64,000 bases of DNA, from the NCBI GenBank assembly GCA_016699405.1, contig CP064972.1, forward strand, positions 2,449,501-2,513,500, in the 5' to 3' direction. Below, piece after piece: positions 45,839-54,751 of this stretch. The first letter of the stretch is position 1, and every line of letters begins with the position of its first letter. The DNA comes from Holophagales bacterium. Its GTDB lineage: Bacteria; Acidobacteriota; Thermoanaerobaculia; Multivoradales; JAGPDF01. Under the pieces are notes generated by a model, which worked only from the letters and a program-made list of their open reading frames with translations, was not told where the DNA came from and ran no database searches. Position numbers and translations under genes: made by a program.

Positions 45839-47236
45839 TCAGGACGAGGAGGCGTGCCAGCGGGCGAGGGTTCCCGACTCGAACGCGTCACTGAAGACCG
45901 CGTTGCTCGGCGTCTGGAGCAGGCCCTGGCGCACGCAGGCCTCGCCGTTGGCGTCGCGCACGATCAACTGCCAGGCGTAGGTGCGAGCGGGGGGCGGGTA
46001 GAGGTGAAACGGCTCGGCCTCGGTCGATCCGCCGCCATCGCCGAACCACCAGGACCAGGCATACGGAGCGCTCCCTCCGGAGACCGAGCCGGACCACCCG
46101 CCGGTGTAGCCCACGACCGCCGCTGCCGCCGTGCAGGAGAGAACGGTCGCGGGCGGGCTCTTGGCGAAGCTCATCGTGTAGGTGCACGGAGGTGTGCCCG
46201 ACCAGCGGCTCGCCACCGCGGTGTAGGCCCCCGTCAGGGCGAGAGGATGCGCGGTGATCTGTGCGGTGCCCGAGCCGAACTGGCTTACCTCGACGACGCC
46301 GGTGGGAGCGACCAGTCGCACCAGCGGCTCGAGTGTCAGGGCGCCGCAGCTTCCGGTCATCGTCAAGGTGACGGTCTCTCCGGCATGCCCCACGAGGGCG
46401 AAGGCGTCGGTGTCGGCGCGACGGTCGAGCGTGCCTGGCGCGGCCCCGCCGGAGGCGAGGACGCCGCCGTCGGGATCGCTCGGCGAGACGGTGGGGCCGG
46501 GCAGGAGGAGAAGCGACAGGCTGTAGGGCCCGGGAGCCGTGCCCGAGCGGTAGGTGGTGACGAGAGTGTAGAGGCCGTTCTGCAAGAGCGTCCAACTCTC
46601 GACGGTCGCCGTCGCCGAGCCGAAGGCGCTCGCCTCGAGGGCTCCCGTCGGATCGTAGAGGCGGATGCGCGGTTCGAAGCTCGTGCCGCCGCTCTCGCGG
46701 CTCATCGTGACGATCACGCCGGTTCCGGCCGTGCCGTCGAAGGTCCAGGCGTCCGTGTCGGCGCGCCAGTCCATCGTGCCGCTGACCGTCTCGGCCGATT
46801 GCATCTCGCCACCGTCGCCGTCGGCCGTCGAGGTCGTCGCGCCGCCGAAGATCAGCAACGAGAGACTGTAGGTTCCGTTCGATCCTGCCCAGAGACGGGC
46901 CTCGACGGTGTACACCCCGTTCTCCGGCAGCACCTGCGGACCGATCTCGGTGGTGTTGAAGAAGTGCGTCGAGGCGACGAGCACGTTGCTCGGCGAACGC
47001 AGGTCGAGGCGCGGCTCGTTGGTGCCCGGCGACTCGGCGCTCATCATCAGCAGCACGACCTGCCCGGCGCTGCCGCTGAACGTGAAGGTGTCGACCTCGG
47101 TCGCGGTGGCGAAGCTCCCGGTGCGCGTCTCGGCCGGGTGAATCTCGCCCATCGCCTCGGCGAAGGTGGCGGGTGCCACGGCGAGTGCGGCGACCGGGGC
47201 AAACAGACAAACGGCGAAGCGAGTCGCTGCACGCAT
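45839..47236 (-). CDS. Secreted PPC/PKD-domain protein with DGFE-like tail
   Basis: 465 residues; ATG at 47236 after GGAGGG. Signal peptide FAVCLFAPVAALAVAPATFA. Three tandem pre-peptidase-C-like beta domains of about 110 residues each (EVDTFTFSGSAGQVVLLMM; DTDAWTFDGTAGTGVIVTM; DTDAFALVGHAGETVTLTM) are followed by a PKD-like domain (GYTGGWSGSVSGGSAPYAWS). The protein ends VFSDAFESGTLARWHASSS, a variant of the shared tail. No catalytic domain, so binding or scaffolding at the surface is likely. Confidence 0.8.
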   Translation of the reverse strand: MRAATRFAVCLFAPVAALAVAPATFAEAMGEIHPAETRTGSFATATEVDTFTFSGSAGQVVLLMMSAESPGTNEPRLDLRSPSNVLVASTHFFNTTEIGPQVLPENGVYTVEARLWAGSNGTYSLSLLIFGGATTSTADGDGGEMQSAETVSGTMDWRADTDAWTFDGTAGTGVIVTMSRESGGTSFEPRIRLYDPTGALEASAFGSATATVESWTLLQNGLYTLVTTYRSGTAPGPYSLSLLLLPGPTVSPSDPDGGVLASGGAAPGTLDRRADTDAFALVGHAGETVTLTMTGSCGALTLEPLVRLVAPTGVVEVSQFGSGTAQITAHPLALTGAYTAVASRWSGTPPCTYTMSFAKSPPATVLSCTAAAAVVGYTGGWSGSVSGGSAPYAWSWWFGDGGGSTEAEPFHLYPPPARTYAWQLIVRDANGEACVRQGLLQTPSNAVFSDAFESGTLARWHASSS

Positions 47237-47311
47237 CCGACCCTCCACTCCTGTTCCCCTTTCCGAGTATGGTGCGCCGATCGGTCGGCGGGTGCAAGAG
47301 GAGAGTCGGGG

Positions 47312-47581
47312 CTACTCGTAGTGCGTCCACATCCGCAGGACGCGGACGACGCGCTCCTTCGACAACACCTCGTACACGAGTCGATGCTGGAGGTTGATCC
47401 GTCGCGAGCAGGCACCGGCAAGATCGCCGAGGAGCTTCTCGTACGGAGGCGGGCTGGCGAAGGGGTTGCGAGCGAGCAGCGCGAGCAGACGTTCGACCCG
47501 CGGGCGCAGGCCGGCTTCGGCGATCCGTCGCGCGTCCTTTTGCGCCTGCCGCGTGAAGACGACGCGCCAGCGCGCGCTCAC
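47312..47581 (-). CDS. yoeB: YoeB-family toxin
   Basis: 89 residues from a GTG start at 47581 that overlaps the antitoxin stop as GTGA. FTRQAQKDARRIAEAGL near the N-terminus and the C-terminal RRINLQHRLVYEVLSKERV...LRMWTHYE match Txe/YoeB RelE-type ribonucleases; the terminal H-Y and the upstream Glu and Arg are the catalytic positions of YoeB. It would cleave mRNA at the ribosomal A site when free. Forms an operon with the upstream YefM/Phd antitoxin and lies 327 bases from the MmeI-like gene on the other strand. Confidence 0.85.
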   Translation of the reverse strand: MSARWRVVFTRQAQKDARRIAEAGLRPRVERLLALLARNPFASPPPYEKLLGDLAGACSRRINLQHRLVYEVLSKERVVRVLRMWTHYE

Positions 47582-47820
47582 CAGCCCGGCTCGTCGGACG
47601 AATCGGCCAGCGGCTCGGCCATCCCGGCGCGGATTGACTCCCGCAGGCCGGGGATCGAGAGCAGATGGAGCGTCTCGCCGATCGCCCGCCAATCCTCTTC
47701 GGCGACCAGCACCGCGTTGCCGCGCTTGCCGACGATCGTCACCGGCTCGCTCGATTCGGCCACTTCGTCGACCAGCCGATAGAGCGCCTCCCGTGCCTTC
47801 GTCGTGCTGATGCTCCGCAT
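47578..47820 (-). CDS. yefM: YefM/Phd-family antitoxin
   Basis: 80 residues. MRSISTTKAREALYRLVDEV ... SEPVTIVGKRGNAVLVAEED is the Phd/YefM DNA-binding fold; the acidic C-terminus (MAEPLADSSDEPGW) is the part that wraps the toxin. First gene of the pair, overlapping yoeB by four bases. Such antitoxins repress their own operon; the 88 bases between its start and the divergent MmeI-like start would hold both promoters. Confidence 0.85.
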   Translation of the reverse strand: MRSISTTKAREALYRLVDEVAESSEPVTIVGKRGNAVLVAEEDWRAIGETLHLLSIPGLRESIRAGMAEPLADSSDEPGW

Positions 47821-47908
47821 CGCTCTCTGCCTCCGGCACGCAGCGTACGGGTTTGCGTACGCCAGGTCAAGCAGCGAGGAGCTCCGAGGTCGGGTAGGCT
47901 CTGTTGTC

Positions 47909-50900
47909 ATGACGATCGACCAGCTCCTCTCGAAGTGGCGCAGCGCCGGTGGCGCGGAGCGGGCCAACAAGGACCTCTTTCTCTCGGACCTCTGCGACGT
48001 CCTCGGGGTCGAACGGCCCCGCCCGACGACCAAGGACGACGAGCAGGACACCTACGTCTTCGAGAAGAGCGTCGCGCGGTCGCGCGAGGACCGCACCTCG
48101 ATCGGCAAGATCGACCTCTACCGCGCCGGCTGTTTCGTGCTCGAGGCCAAGCAGATCGAAGCGAGCAAGCGCGGCTCGCCGGCGTGGGAGCAGGCGATGA
48201 ACGCCGCCTGCGGCCAGGCGCTCGGCTACGCGCGGAGCCTTCCCGAGCCGCCGCCGTTCGTCCTGGTCTGCGACCTCGGGCACTGCCTCGATGTACACGC
48301 CGCCTTCGACGGCTCGGGTGCCTATCGACCGTTTCCCGACGGCTTCCGCAAGCGGCTCTACTTTGTCGACCTCGCGCGGCACCTGCCGTTCCTGCGCGCG
48401 CTCTGGCTCGATCCATTGTCGCTCGATCCCGCGCGCCATCAGGCACGGGTCACCCGCGAAGTGGCCGCGAAGATCGCCGGGCTGGCGCGGGAGCTCGAGA
48501 CCGCCGGGCACGATCCGCGCGTCGTCGCCGAGTTCCTGATGCGCTGCCTCTTCACCATGTTCGCCGAGGACGTCGGGCTGCTGCCCGGCAAGCTCTTCTC
48601 GAAGTACCTTGACGAGTACTGGCTACCCAATCCGGCCTCGTTTCCGGGCGGCGTCTCGGTGCTCTGGCGCGACATGGACGAGGGGCGCGACACCGTGGCC
48701 GGCCGGCTGCTGCGCTTCAACGGCGGGCTGTTCGCCGAGAGCAAGGCGCTGCCGCTCTCGGCCAAGCAGTTGCATCTGCTCGCCGAGGCCGCAGCGAGCG
48801 ACTGGGCCGCGGTCGATCCGTCGATCTTCGGCACGCTGCTCGAACGCGCCCTCGACCCGACCGAGCGGCATCGACTCGGCGCGCACTACACGCCGCGCGC
48901 CTATGTCGAGCGCCTGGTCAAGCCGACGATCGAGGAGCCGCTGCGCGGCGATTGGGACCTGGTGCGCGCCGAGGTGCGCCAGCTCGTCGAGACCGGCAAG
49001 GTCGAGGAGGCGCAAGGGCGGGTGCGCGACTTCCACCAGGGGCTCTGCAAGGTCCGTGTGCTCGATCCGGCTTGCGGCACCGGCAACTTCCTCTACGTGA
49101 CGCTCGATCTCTTCAAGCGGCTCGAGACGGAGGTGCTCGCCGAGCTCGCCGGCCTCGGCTACAAGCAGCTCGGTCTCGAGCTTCAGAGTTTCCGCGTCAC
49201 CCCGGAGCAGTTCCGCGGCATCGAGGTGAAGCCGTGGGCCAAGGAGATCGCCGAGCTGGTGCTGTGGATCGGCTACCTGCAATGGCAAGTGCGGCAGACC
49301 GGCGAGGCGAGCACGATCCCCGAGCCGGTGCTGCGCGACTACCACAACATCGAGTGTCGCGACGCCGTGCTCGCCTGGGACGGCGAGCCGGAGCTGGCGC
49401 GCGACGAGCACGGCGTGCCGATCACGCGCTGGGACGGTGTGACGACCAAGCCCAGCCCGGTCACCGGCGAGCCGATCCCCGACGACAGCGCGCGCATGCC
49501 CGTCTACACCTACAAGAACCCGCGCCCCGCCGCCTGGCCCCCGGCCGACTTCATCGTCGGCAACCCGCCGTACATCGGCAACAAGCGCATGCGCACCGCC
49601 CTCGGCGACGGCTACGTCGAAGCGCTCCGTGCCGCGCACACCGACGTCCCCGAGACCGCCGACTACGTCATGTACTGGTGGGACCGCGCGGCGTCGCTCG
49701 TTGCCGCGGGGAAGACAAGACGGTTTGGTTTGATTACGACGAACTCGATCACGCAGGTGTTCAATCGCAAGGTGGTGGAAAGACGTCTGGGTGAAGGAGG
49801 GATGTCGATCGTCTTCGCCATTCCCGACCATCCGTGGGTGGACTCCGTCGACGGCGCCGCTGTGCGCGTCGCGATGACGGTTGGCGAGGGCGGGAGGAAA
49901 GACGGAAGGGCTGTCTGGGTAGAAGAAGAGGTTGCCGGAGCGGACGAGGCGTTCAGCCTCCGGCTGGGGGTTCGGGCCGGCCGAGTTCATGCGGACTTGA
50001 CTGTCGGTGCGGATGTCGTTTCGGCAGTTTCCCTCAACGCGAATCGAGGGATCGCCTTCATGGGTGTGACTCCGCTTGGGGAGGGCTTCCGAATCGAGCC
50101 CGATCAGCTGGCGGGCCTCGGCCTGAACGCTTCGAAGCTGCCCTCAGTCGTGCGGCCCTATCTGATCGGCAAAGACTTGGTGCAGACTCCGCGCGAACGC
50201 TTCATTATCGATTTCAGCGGTCTATCCGAGGGTGAGTCGCGGAATCGATTCCCTGCGCTGTTCCAGAAGATCGCGGACGAGGTTCGCCCCGAGCGCTTGG
50301 CGAACGGACCGAAGAACCGCGACGCGGCCGAGTACGCAGTGCGATGGTGGCAGTTCGCCAAGGTGAGAGAGGGCCTGCGCCGAGCAAATCGGAGTCTCGA
50401 CAGGTTCATCGCCACGTGCCGAACCGCGCGTCATCGAGTCTTCGTCTTTCTAGATGCCCAGATCCTTCCTGACGCCAAGATCATCGCTATCGGGCTGGCC
50501 GACGGCGTCTCACTCGCCATCTTGTCGTCTCGCCTTCACGAGTTGTGGGCGTCTCGCACAGGAGCCTTTCTGGAGGACCGGCCGAACTACAACCACAGCG
50601 ACTGCTTCGGCACGTTCCCGTTCCCAATCCTCGCCACCCAGACGTCTTCGCTGTTGTCCTCCCTCGGGGAGCAGTTGGACGCACACCGAAAGGCGAGGCA
50701 GGCGGAGCATCCGGGGCTGACGATCACGGGGATGTACAACGTGCTCGAGAAGCTGCGCAGTGGCGAGGCGTTGACGGCGAAGGAGAAGGTCATCCACGAG
50801 CAGGGGCTGGTGTCGGTCTTGAAGCAGATCCACGACGAGATCGACGCGGCAGTGTTCGCGGCGTACGGGTGGCCGGCGACGCTCTCCGACGAGGAGATCC

Positions 50901-51310
50901 TCGAGCGGCTGGTGGCGCTCAATCACGAGCGGGCCGAAGAAGAGAAGCGCGGCCTCGTGCGCTGGCTGCGGCCCGAGTTTCAGAACCCCGGTGGCGGTGG
51001 AACCGCCGTGCAGGACGAGCTGCCGGGGGTGAGCGGGGCGAAGAAGAAGCCGGGGCGGGGCGTGGCGGCCGACAGCCTTGAGGAGGGGCGGGCCGGTCCG
51101 GCGCCATGGCCCAAGGAGATTCCCTCCCAGGTTGCGGTCGTGCGCGACCTCCTCGTGCGCGCCCGCAGTCTCGACCTTGCCGAGGCTCGCGCCGCCTTCC
51201 GTGGCGCCAAGTCGGCAGCAGTCGTCGCTGCCCTCGAGAGCCTTGCCGCTCTCGGTCTCGCGGTGGCGAGCGGTGATGGGCCCTCGCGGCGCTGGCTGAC
51301 CGTTGGGTAG
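47909..51310 (+). CDS. MmeI-like type IIL/IIG restriction-methylation enzyme
   Basis: 1133 residues from the ATG at 47909. A nuclease-type motif D69-x9-E79-A-K81 (KIDLYRAG ... VLEAKQ) matches the D-x9-E-x-K site of MmeI almost to position. The helical linker leads to HYTPRAYVERLV, then SAM motif I DPACGTGNF near 386 and catalytic motif IV NPPYIGNKRM near 552 (N6-adenine). The remainder should be the target-recognition domain and the conserved C-terminal module (PGLTITGMYNVLEKL ... LVRWLRPEFQ). Bases from about 49,715 to 50,640 are less GC-rich than both flanks. One protein would both cut and protect DNA. Diverges from yefM/yoeB. Confidence 0.85.
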   Translation: MTIDQLLSKWRSAGGAERANKDLFLSDLCDVLGVERPRPTTKDDEQDTYVFEKSVARSREDRTSIGKIDLYRAGCFVLEAKQIEASKRGSPAWEQAMNAACGQALGYARSLPEPPPFVLVCDLGHCLDVHAAFDGSGAYRPFPDGFRKRLYFVDLARHLPFLRALWLDPLSLDPARHQARVTREVAAKIAGLARELETAGHDPRVVAEFLMRCLFTMFAEDVGLLPGKLFSKYLDEYWLPNPASFPGGVSVLWRDMDEGRDTVAGRLLRFNGGLFAESKALPLSAKQLHLLAEAAASDWAAVDPSIFGTLLERALDPTERHRLGAHYTPRAYVERLVKPTIEEPLRGDWDLVRAEVRQLVETGKVEEAQGRVRDFHQGLCKVRVLDPACGTGNFLYVTLDLFKRLETEVLAELAGLGYKQLGLELQSFRVTPEQFRGIEVKPWAKEIAELVLWIGYLQWQVRQTGEASTIPEPVLRDYHNIECRDAVLAWDGEPELARDEHGVPITRWDGVTTKPSPVTGEPIPDDSARMPVYTYKNPRPAAWPPADFIVGNPPYIGNKRMRTALGDGYVEALRAAHTDVPETADYVMYWWDRAASLVAAGKTRRFGLITTNSITQVFNRKVVERRLGEGGMSIVFAIPDHPWVDSVDGAAVRVAMTVGEGGRKDGRAVWVEEEVAGADEAFSLRLGVRAGRVHADLTVGADVVSAVSLNANRGIAFMGVTPLGEGFRIEPDQLAGLGLNASKLPSVVRPYLIGKDLVQTPRERFIIDFSGLSEGESRNRFPALFQKIADEVRPERLANGPKNRDAAEYAVRWWQFAKVREGLRRANRSLDRFIATCRTARHRVFVFLDAQILPDAKIIAIGLADGVSLAILSSRLHELWASRTGAFLEDRPNYNHSDCFGTFPFPILATQTSSLLSSLGEQLDAHRKARQAEHPGLTITGMYNVLEKLRSGEALTAKEKVIHEQGLVSVLKQIHDEIDAAVFAAYGWPATLSDEEILERLVALNHERAEEEKRGLVRWLRPEFQNPGGGGTAVQDELPGVSGAKKKPGRGVAADSLEEGRAGPAPWPKEIPSQVAVVRDLLVRARSLDLAEARAAFRGAKSAAVVAALESLAALGLAVASGDGPSRRWLTVG
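50701..51028 (+). repeat. Direct repeat, copy 1 (within the MmeI-like gene)
   Basis: 328 bases coding the conserved C-terminal module of the MmeI-like enzyme. It matches 53141-53468 without gaps; I count about 13 mismatches, nearly all at silent positions (only Ala/Ser and Lys/Arg changes result). See the partner repeat. Confidence 0.9.
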
Positions 51311-51376
51311 GGGGCCGAGGTACCAGGCGCTGCCGAGCGGTCCCCCCACCTCACATCTCCTCCATTGGCCCGGAGG

Positions 51377-52999
51377 TTAGTTCGGCGGCGCAGGGCACGG
51401 GAGGGCGGAGGAATCCTGAATAGGGACGGCCTCCACTAGGTCCCGGTTCGCGTAGGTCTTCGAGGCGCCGGTTCGCGTGTCGAGTAGCGTCAGCCGATAG
51501 CCGACGTTGGTTCCGGCCGAGGAGAAGAACCAGTGCTTGCCGTTGATGGCACAGCCGTCCAGCACCTTGGCGAGCACTTCTGGATTGTCCGCGCCGAAGA
51601 ACCAAAACAGGCCACCACGAGTTACTCCGAGCGGAGCGAGTGGGATCGCGCTCGCTCGCCCCGATAGCCCGCCACCCTGAGTCGTGGAGAAGTCGATCGC
51701 CAAGCGGAAAGCGCCGTCGCCGGCAACCGAGTCGATGCACAGGATGCCGGGTCCCGTCTGGCACTGCTCGGCAAGGAAGTTGCCGACGATGGAGGTCTGA
51801 CCGGTAACTTGGCCGTACTCATTTGAGTGGTGCCGAGCCCAGGCAAGAAGGAGCTTGCCGGAAGGGAAAGCAGTCAGAGTCGGCATGCCGTTGTACTCTT
51901 CTTCTGCATTGGCCGTCAACGATTCGTGCGGTTCGGCCAAGAGGCCGGATTCGTCGATCCTGACCCTCTGGACCCACACGTTCATTCGGGAATACTCCTG
52001 AAGCATCTTCGACACAAGAAACCCGCTGTCTGCGAGCGGCGAGACAGCGGGATGGTGGCCTCTTCTGTCGTCGAGGAGGAGCGGCGGAAGCGGCGACGCC
52101 GCCAGTGGGTTCGGAAGGACGACCTGTGCCTTGAGGCCCTCCGCCGTGGGCACGGTCAGGAGGATTTGCTGAGAGCCTCGATCTGCCGCGGCCGCCAAGT
52201 GACCGAAGATCAAGAGGTCGTCGTTAGACGCGGACACTGGAACAGGGCCGGTTTCGACGCGGCATTCGGACGAGACCCGGCTGGCGAACACCGTTTGGAT
52301 GGGTTCCCCTGCCCTCTCTGCCCAGAAGGCTACGCCTCCCTCGGCGTCAGGCAAGAATGTCTGAGCGATGGGGAGGACGCCTTCTCGGAGCGGGGCGAGC
52401 TCTGCCGTTCCGGTCGGAACTCCGTCCTCGGAGAAGCAGGAGACCTTGAGGCTCCGGCCTGGGTCGTGAAACGGACTCCACAGAATCGCTCGGGAGCTGG
52501 TTCCGAGTCGCCACAGGGAACCTGTCGGCGCGACGGTGTGAAGCCAGAGCTGAGAGGCACCTACTGGCACGCCGGCAGAAGAGAGCATTCTCACGGCGAA
52601 GTCGCCGGCGAGGTCTCCCGAATCCACTTGCCACGCGAGCTGGAATCCGCCGCGTTGATCCTCGACAACGCTCACCATCTCCCAGCGCGCTCCGGACGTG
52701 TCGAGCGGGCGGTCCGATACGCGCGTTGCCGGCCCGGCCGGCTGGCCGTGTGAGTCGAAGCGCTTCGACATGACGACGCTCACCCTCTCGCTCTCGATCC
52801 AGTCGTGCCAGAAGAGGAGGAATCCGTCGTCGGCCGTTGGCACTACTCGAAGCGGCCATGGGTACTCGTAGTTGGCGACGTTCGCCGTAAGAAGTGGAGA
52901 GACACGGAGCGGCTGGGACGAAGCCGATGCGGCGAGAACGCTAACGGCTCCCACTGCGAGCGAAGGGAGTATGGCGAATGTCGTGCGCATGTCGTTCAT
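51377..52999 (-). CDS. Secreted propeller-like protein inside the duplicated region
   Basis: About 540 residues from the ATG at 52999; a second ATG three codons on is possible. Signal peptide (FAILPSLAVGAVSVLAASA). Repeating stretches such as DDGFLLFWHDWIESERVSVV and GFQLAWQVDSGDLAGDFAV suggest a beta-propeller of the kind common in secreted proteins here. It lacks the DGFE tail and ends DSSALPCPAPPN. Its base composition is visibly lower in GC than its neighbours (36 of 60 in one line I counted). It runs against the MmeI-like gene and lies exactly between the two copies of the 328-base repeat, so it was probably brought in or trapped by recombination. Confidence 0.65.
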   Translation of the reverse strand: MNDMRTTFAILPSLAVGAVSVLAASASSQPLRVSPLLTANVANYEYPWPLRVVPTADDGFLLFWHDWIESERVSVVMSKRFDSHGQPAGPATRVSDRPLDTSGARWEMVSVVEDQRGGFQLAWQVDSGDLAGDFAVRMLSSAGVPVGASQLWLHTVAPTGSLWRLGTSSRAILWSPFHDPGRSLKVSCFSEDGVPTGTAELAPLREGVLPIAQTFLPDAEGGVAFWAERAGEPIQTVFASRVSSECRVETGPVPVSASNDDLLIFGHLAAAADRGSQQILLTVPTAEGLKAQVVLPNPLAASPLPPLLLDDRRGHHPAVSPLADSGFLVSKMLQEYSRMNVWVQRVRIDESGLLAEPHESLTANAEEEYNGMPTLTAFPSGKLLLAWARHHSNEYGQVTGQTSIVGNFLAEQCQTGPGILCIDSVAGDGAFRLAIDFSTTQGGGLSGRASAIPLAPLGVTRGGLFWFFGADNPEVLAKVLDGCAINGKHWFFSSAGTNVGYRLTLLDTRTGASKTYANRDLVEAVPIQDSSALPCPAPPN

Positions 53000-53128
53000 C
53001 CTCAGGCACTCGGTTGGCGAGCCAGATGCTAGCACCGCAGAGGTAGTGCCTCGATGGTCGGCAACCGCGGCTCTGCCTGGGCACTCGGTCCCACCCACAG
53101 GAGAAAATGATGGTCTCGAAGTGCACAT

Positions 53129-53744
53129 CACGGCCCGTCTGGCGGAGCATCCGGGGTTGACGATCACGGGGATGTACAACGTGCTCGAGAAGCTGCGGAG
53201 TGGGGAGGCGCTGACGGCGAAGGAGAAGGTGATCCACGAGCAGGGGTTGGTGTCGGTCTTGAAGCAGATCCACGACGAGATCGACGCGTCGGTGTTCGCG
53301 GCCTACGGGTGGCCGGCGACGCTCTCCGACGAGGAGATCCTCGAGCGGCTGGTGGCGCTCAATCACGAGCGCGCCGAAGAAGAGAGGCGCGGTCTCGTGC
53401 GCTGGCTGCGGCCCGAGTTTCAGAACCCCGGTGGCGGTGGAACCGCGGTGCAGGACGAGCTGCCGGGGACCGCGGTGAAGGTGAAGAAGGGTGCGAAGTC
53501 GCCTGGCGGCGAGACCGGTGGGGCTGGCGACCGGCGTCGCTGGCCGAAGGACCTCCCCGGGCAGATCGCCGCGGTGCGCGACCTCCTCGCCGAGCGCGGT
53601 GCTCTCGACCTCGCTGCGGCGAAGGCGGCGCTCCAAGGTGCCAAGGACGTCCCGCTCGCTGCCGCGCTCGACAGTCTGGTGGCGGTTGGGCTCGCGGTGG
53701 TGACCCGGGCCGAGTCCGCGAGGTGCTGGAGCGTGGTGCGTTAG
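53129..53744 (+). pseudogene. 3' remnant of a second MmeI-like gene
   Basis: The frame LAEHPGLTITGMYNVLEKLR ... to stop at 53744 equals the last 200 or so residues of the intact MmeI-like enzyme. Homology begins near 53129-53141 with no nuclease, methyltransferase or recognition part upstream and no convincing start. After the near-identical 328 bases, the final 90 residues differ much more (WPKDLPGQIAAVRDLLAERG against WPKEIPSQVAVVRDLLVRAR), so this is the end of a related but distinct gene, not a fresh tandem copy. Confidence 0.8.
53141..53468 (+). repeat. Direct repeat, copy 2
   Basis: Partner of 50701-51028, offset by 2440 bases in the same orientation. The region between holds the end of the intact enzyme and the convergent secreted-protein gene. 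Confidence 0.9.
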
Positions 53745-53798
53745 GATCGTTGGGGTCGGGCGCGGGCTCCGTGTCGGCCAAAGTGCAGGAGGTGCGTC

Positions 53799-54182
53799 AT
53801 GGCGGATGTCCAGAGAGCATCTCCCGACGGCTTGGCGCTGCGGATTCTCGGCTACCGCGAGGAAGGCGAGTGGGTCGCGCTCGCGCTCGAGATGGATCTG
53901 CGCGGCTACGGTGAGACCTTCGAGGAGGCGAAGGCGGAGCTCGAGGATCTCGTTCGCATGCAGGTGAGCTTCGCGCTGAGCAAGAACGCACCCGAGATGG
54001 TCTGGCGTGATGCCGAGCCGGTCTGGTTCGGGCGCTACGAGGCTGTGCGGCGGGAGATGCTGCGCGCCGCCGTCTCGTCGGTTGCCCTGAGCCGCGAAGA
54101 GCTCGAGCTCTCCGAGCTCCCGATCTCTGCACTCAACAGCACCGCCGGCACCCACTCCGGCTTCCAGCAGAGCGGTGCCTAA
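53799..54182 (+). CDS. HicB-like antitoxin family protein, no partner
   Basis: 127 residues. LRILGYREEGEWVALALEMD followed by LRGYGETFEEAKAELEDLV is the HicB N-terminal RNase-H-like fold. A typical HicB would carry a DNA-binding HTH or RHH at the C-terminus; here the tail (ISALNSTAGTHSGFQ) has neither. No hicA toxin lies on either side. AGGAGG precedes the ATG. It is either an orphan antitoxin, or a stand-alone regulator in this accessory region. Confidence 0.65.
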   Translation: MADVQRASPDGLALRILGYREEGEWVALALEMDLRGYGETFEEAKAELEDLVRMQVSFALSKNAPEMVWRDAEPVWFGRYEAVRREMLRAAVSSVALSREELELSELPISALNSTAGTHSGFQQSGA

Positions 54183-54227
54183 GCCATCTGCGCCGTCTCG
54201 CGACGAACCGAGCTGGAGTTTCCCGGC

Positions 54228-54527
54228 TCAGCCGGCCTCGAGCAGCGGCTTGGGCAGCGCGCCGAGGGTGCGAGCGGCGCGGTAGAGGTCGACGGCCTTC
54301 TGGGCGTTCAGCCAAAGCTCCGGTGTGGTGCGGAAGGTGGCGGCGAGCTTCAGTGCCACCGTCGCGGTGACCGCGCTGCGGCCGTTGACGATGCGGTTGA
54401 CGACCTTCACGTCGCAGCCGAGGTGGTCCGCCAACTGCTTCTGGGTCATCTCCAACGGAACCAGGTACTCCTCGCGGAGGATCTCCCCGGGGCTCGTCGG
54501 CATCCGGCGGATCGTCGTGAAACTCAT
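54228..54527 (-). CDS. higA: HigA-family antitoxin
   Basis: 99 residues. RMPTSPGEILREEYLVPLEM then TQKQLADHLGCDVKVVNRIV is the HigA/VapA XRE helix-turn-helix; NGRSAVTATVALKLAATFRT is its second half. HigA normally follows higB in one operon and represses it. Here only the last codons of a higB survive, 9 bases before this start, so the antitoxin is orphaned but its frame is intact. It may still act as a repressor. Confidence 0.85.
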   Translation of the reverse strand: MSFTTIRRMPTSPGEILREEYLVPLEMTQKQLADHLGCDVKVVNRIVNGRSAVTATVALKLAATFRTTPELWLNAQKAVDLYRAARTLGALPKPLLEAG

Positions 54528-54536
54528 TGCGTCACC

Positions 54537-54620
54537 TCAGTGGTCGTCCTGGATCTCGACTTCGTCAGGGCGTGCGCCGGTCACGCGAAAGATGACGCGC
54601 CAAGGGTCGTTGATCCCAAT
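54537..54620 (-). pseudogene. higB: 3' remnant of a higB toxin gene
   Basis: The minus strand reads VGRNIGINDPWRVIF then RVTGARPDEVEIQDDH-stop, ending at 54537. This is the C-terminal strand pair of HigB (the family consensus is GINDQWRICF...VEIVDYH). No start or N-terminal two thirds is found upstream: that frame meets a stop about 15 codons further on and the neighbouring PAS-GGDEF gene begins near 54752. The toxin is thus dead while the antitoxin remains. Confidence 0.75.
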
Positions 54621-54751
54621 GTTACGGCCAACGGCCAGTCGTCCGCGAGGCGCCGCGAGACGGTGTCACGGCACGGGTCTTCCCAATCCGTGGTCACACC
54701 AGCGCGGAGGAAGCCGGGGCGAATCTGGACGGTCGCGCGCGGGGGGCGCAG

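Noticed and set aside
52872..53128. Start of the MmeI remnant as a complete 290-residue gene
   Set aside because: The first 85 codons are antisense to the 5' end of the secreted-protein gene and have no similarity to the enzyme; homology begins only near 53129.
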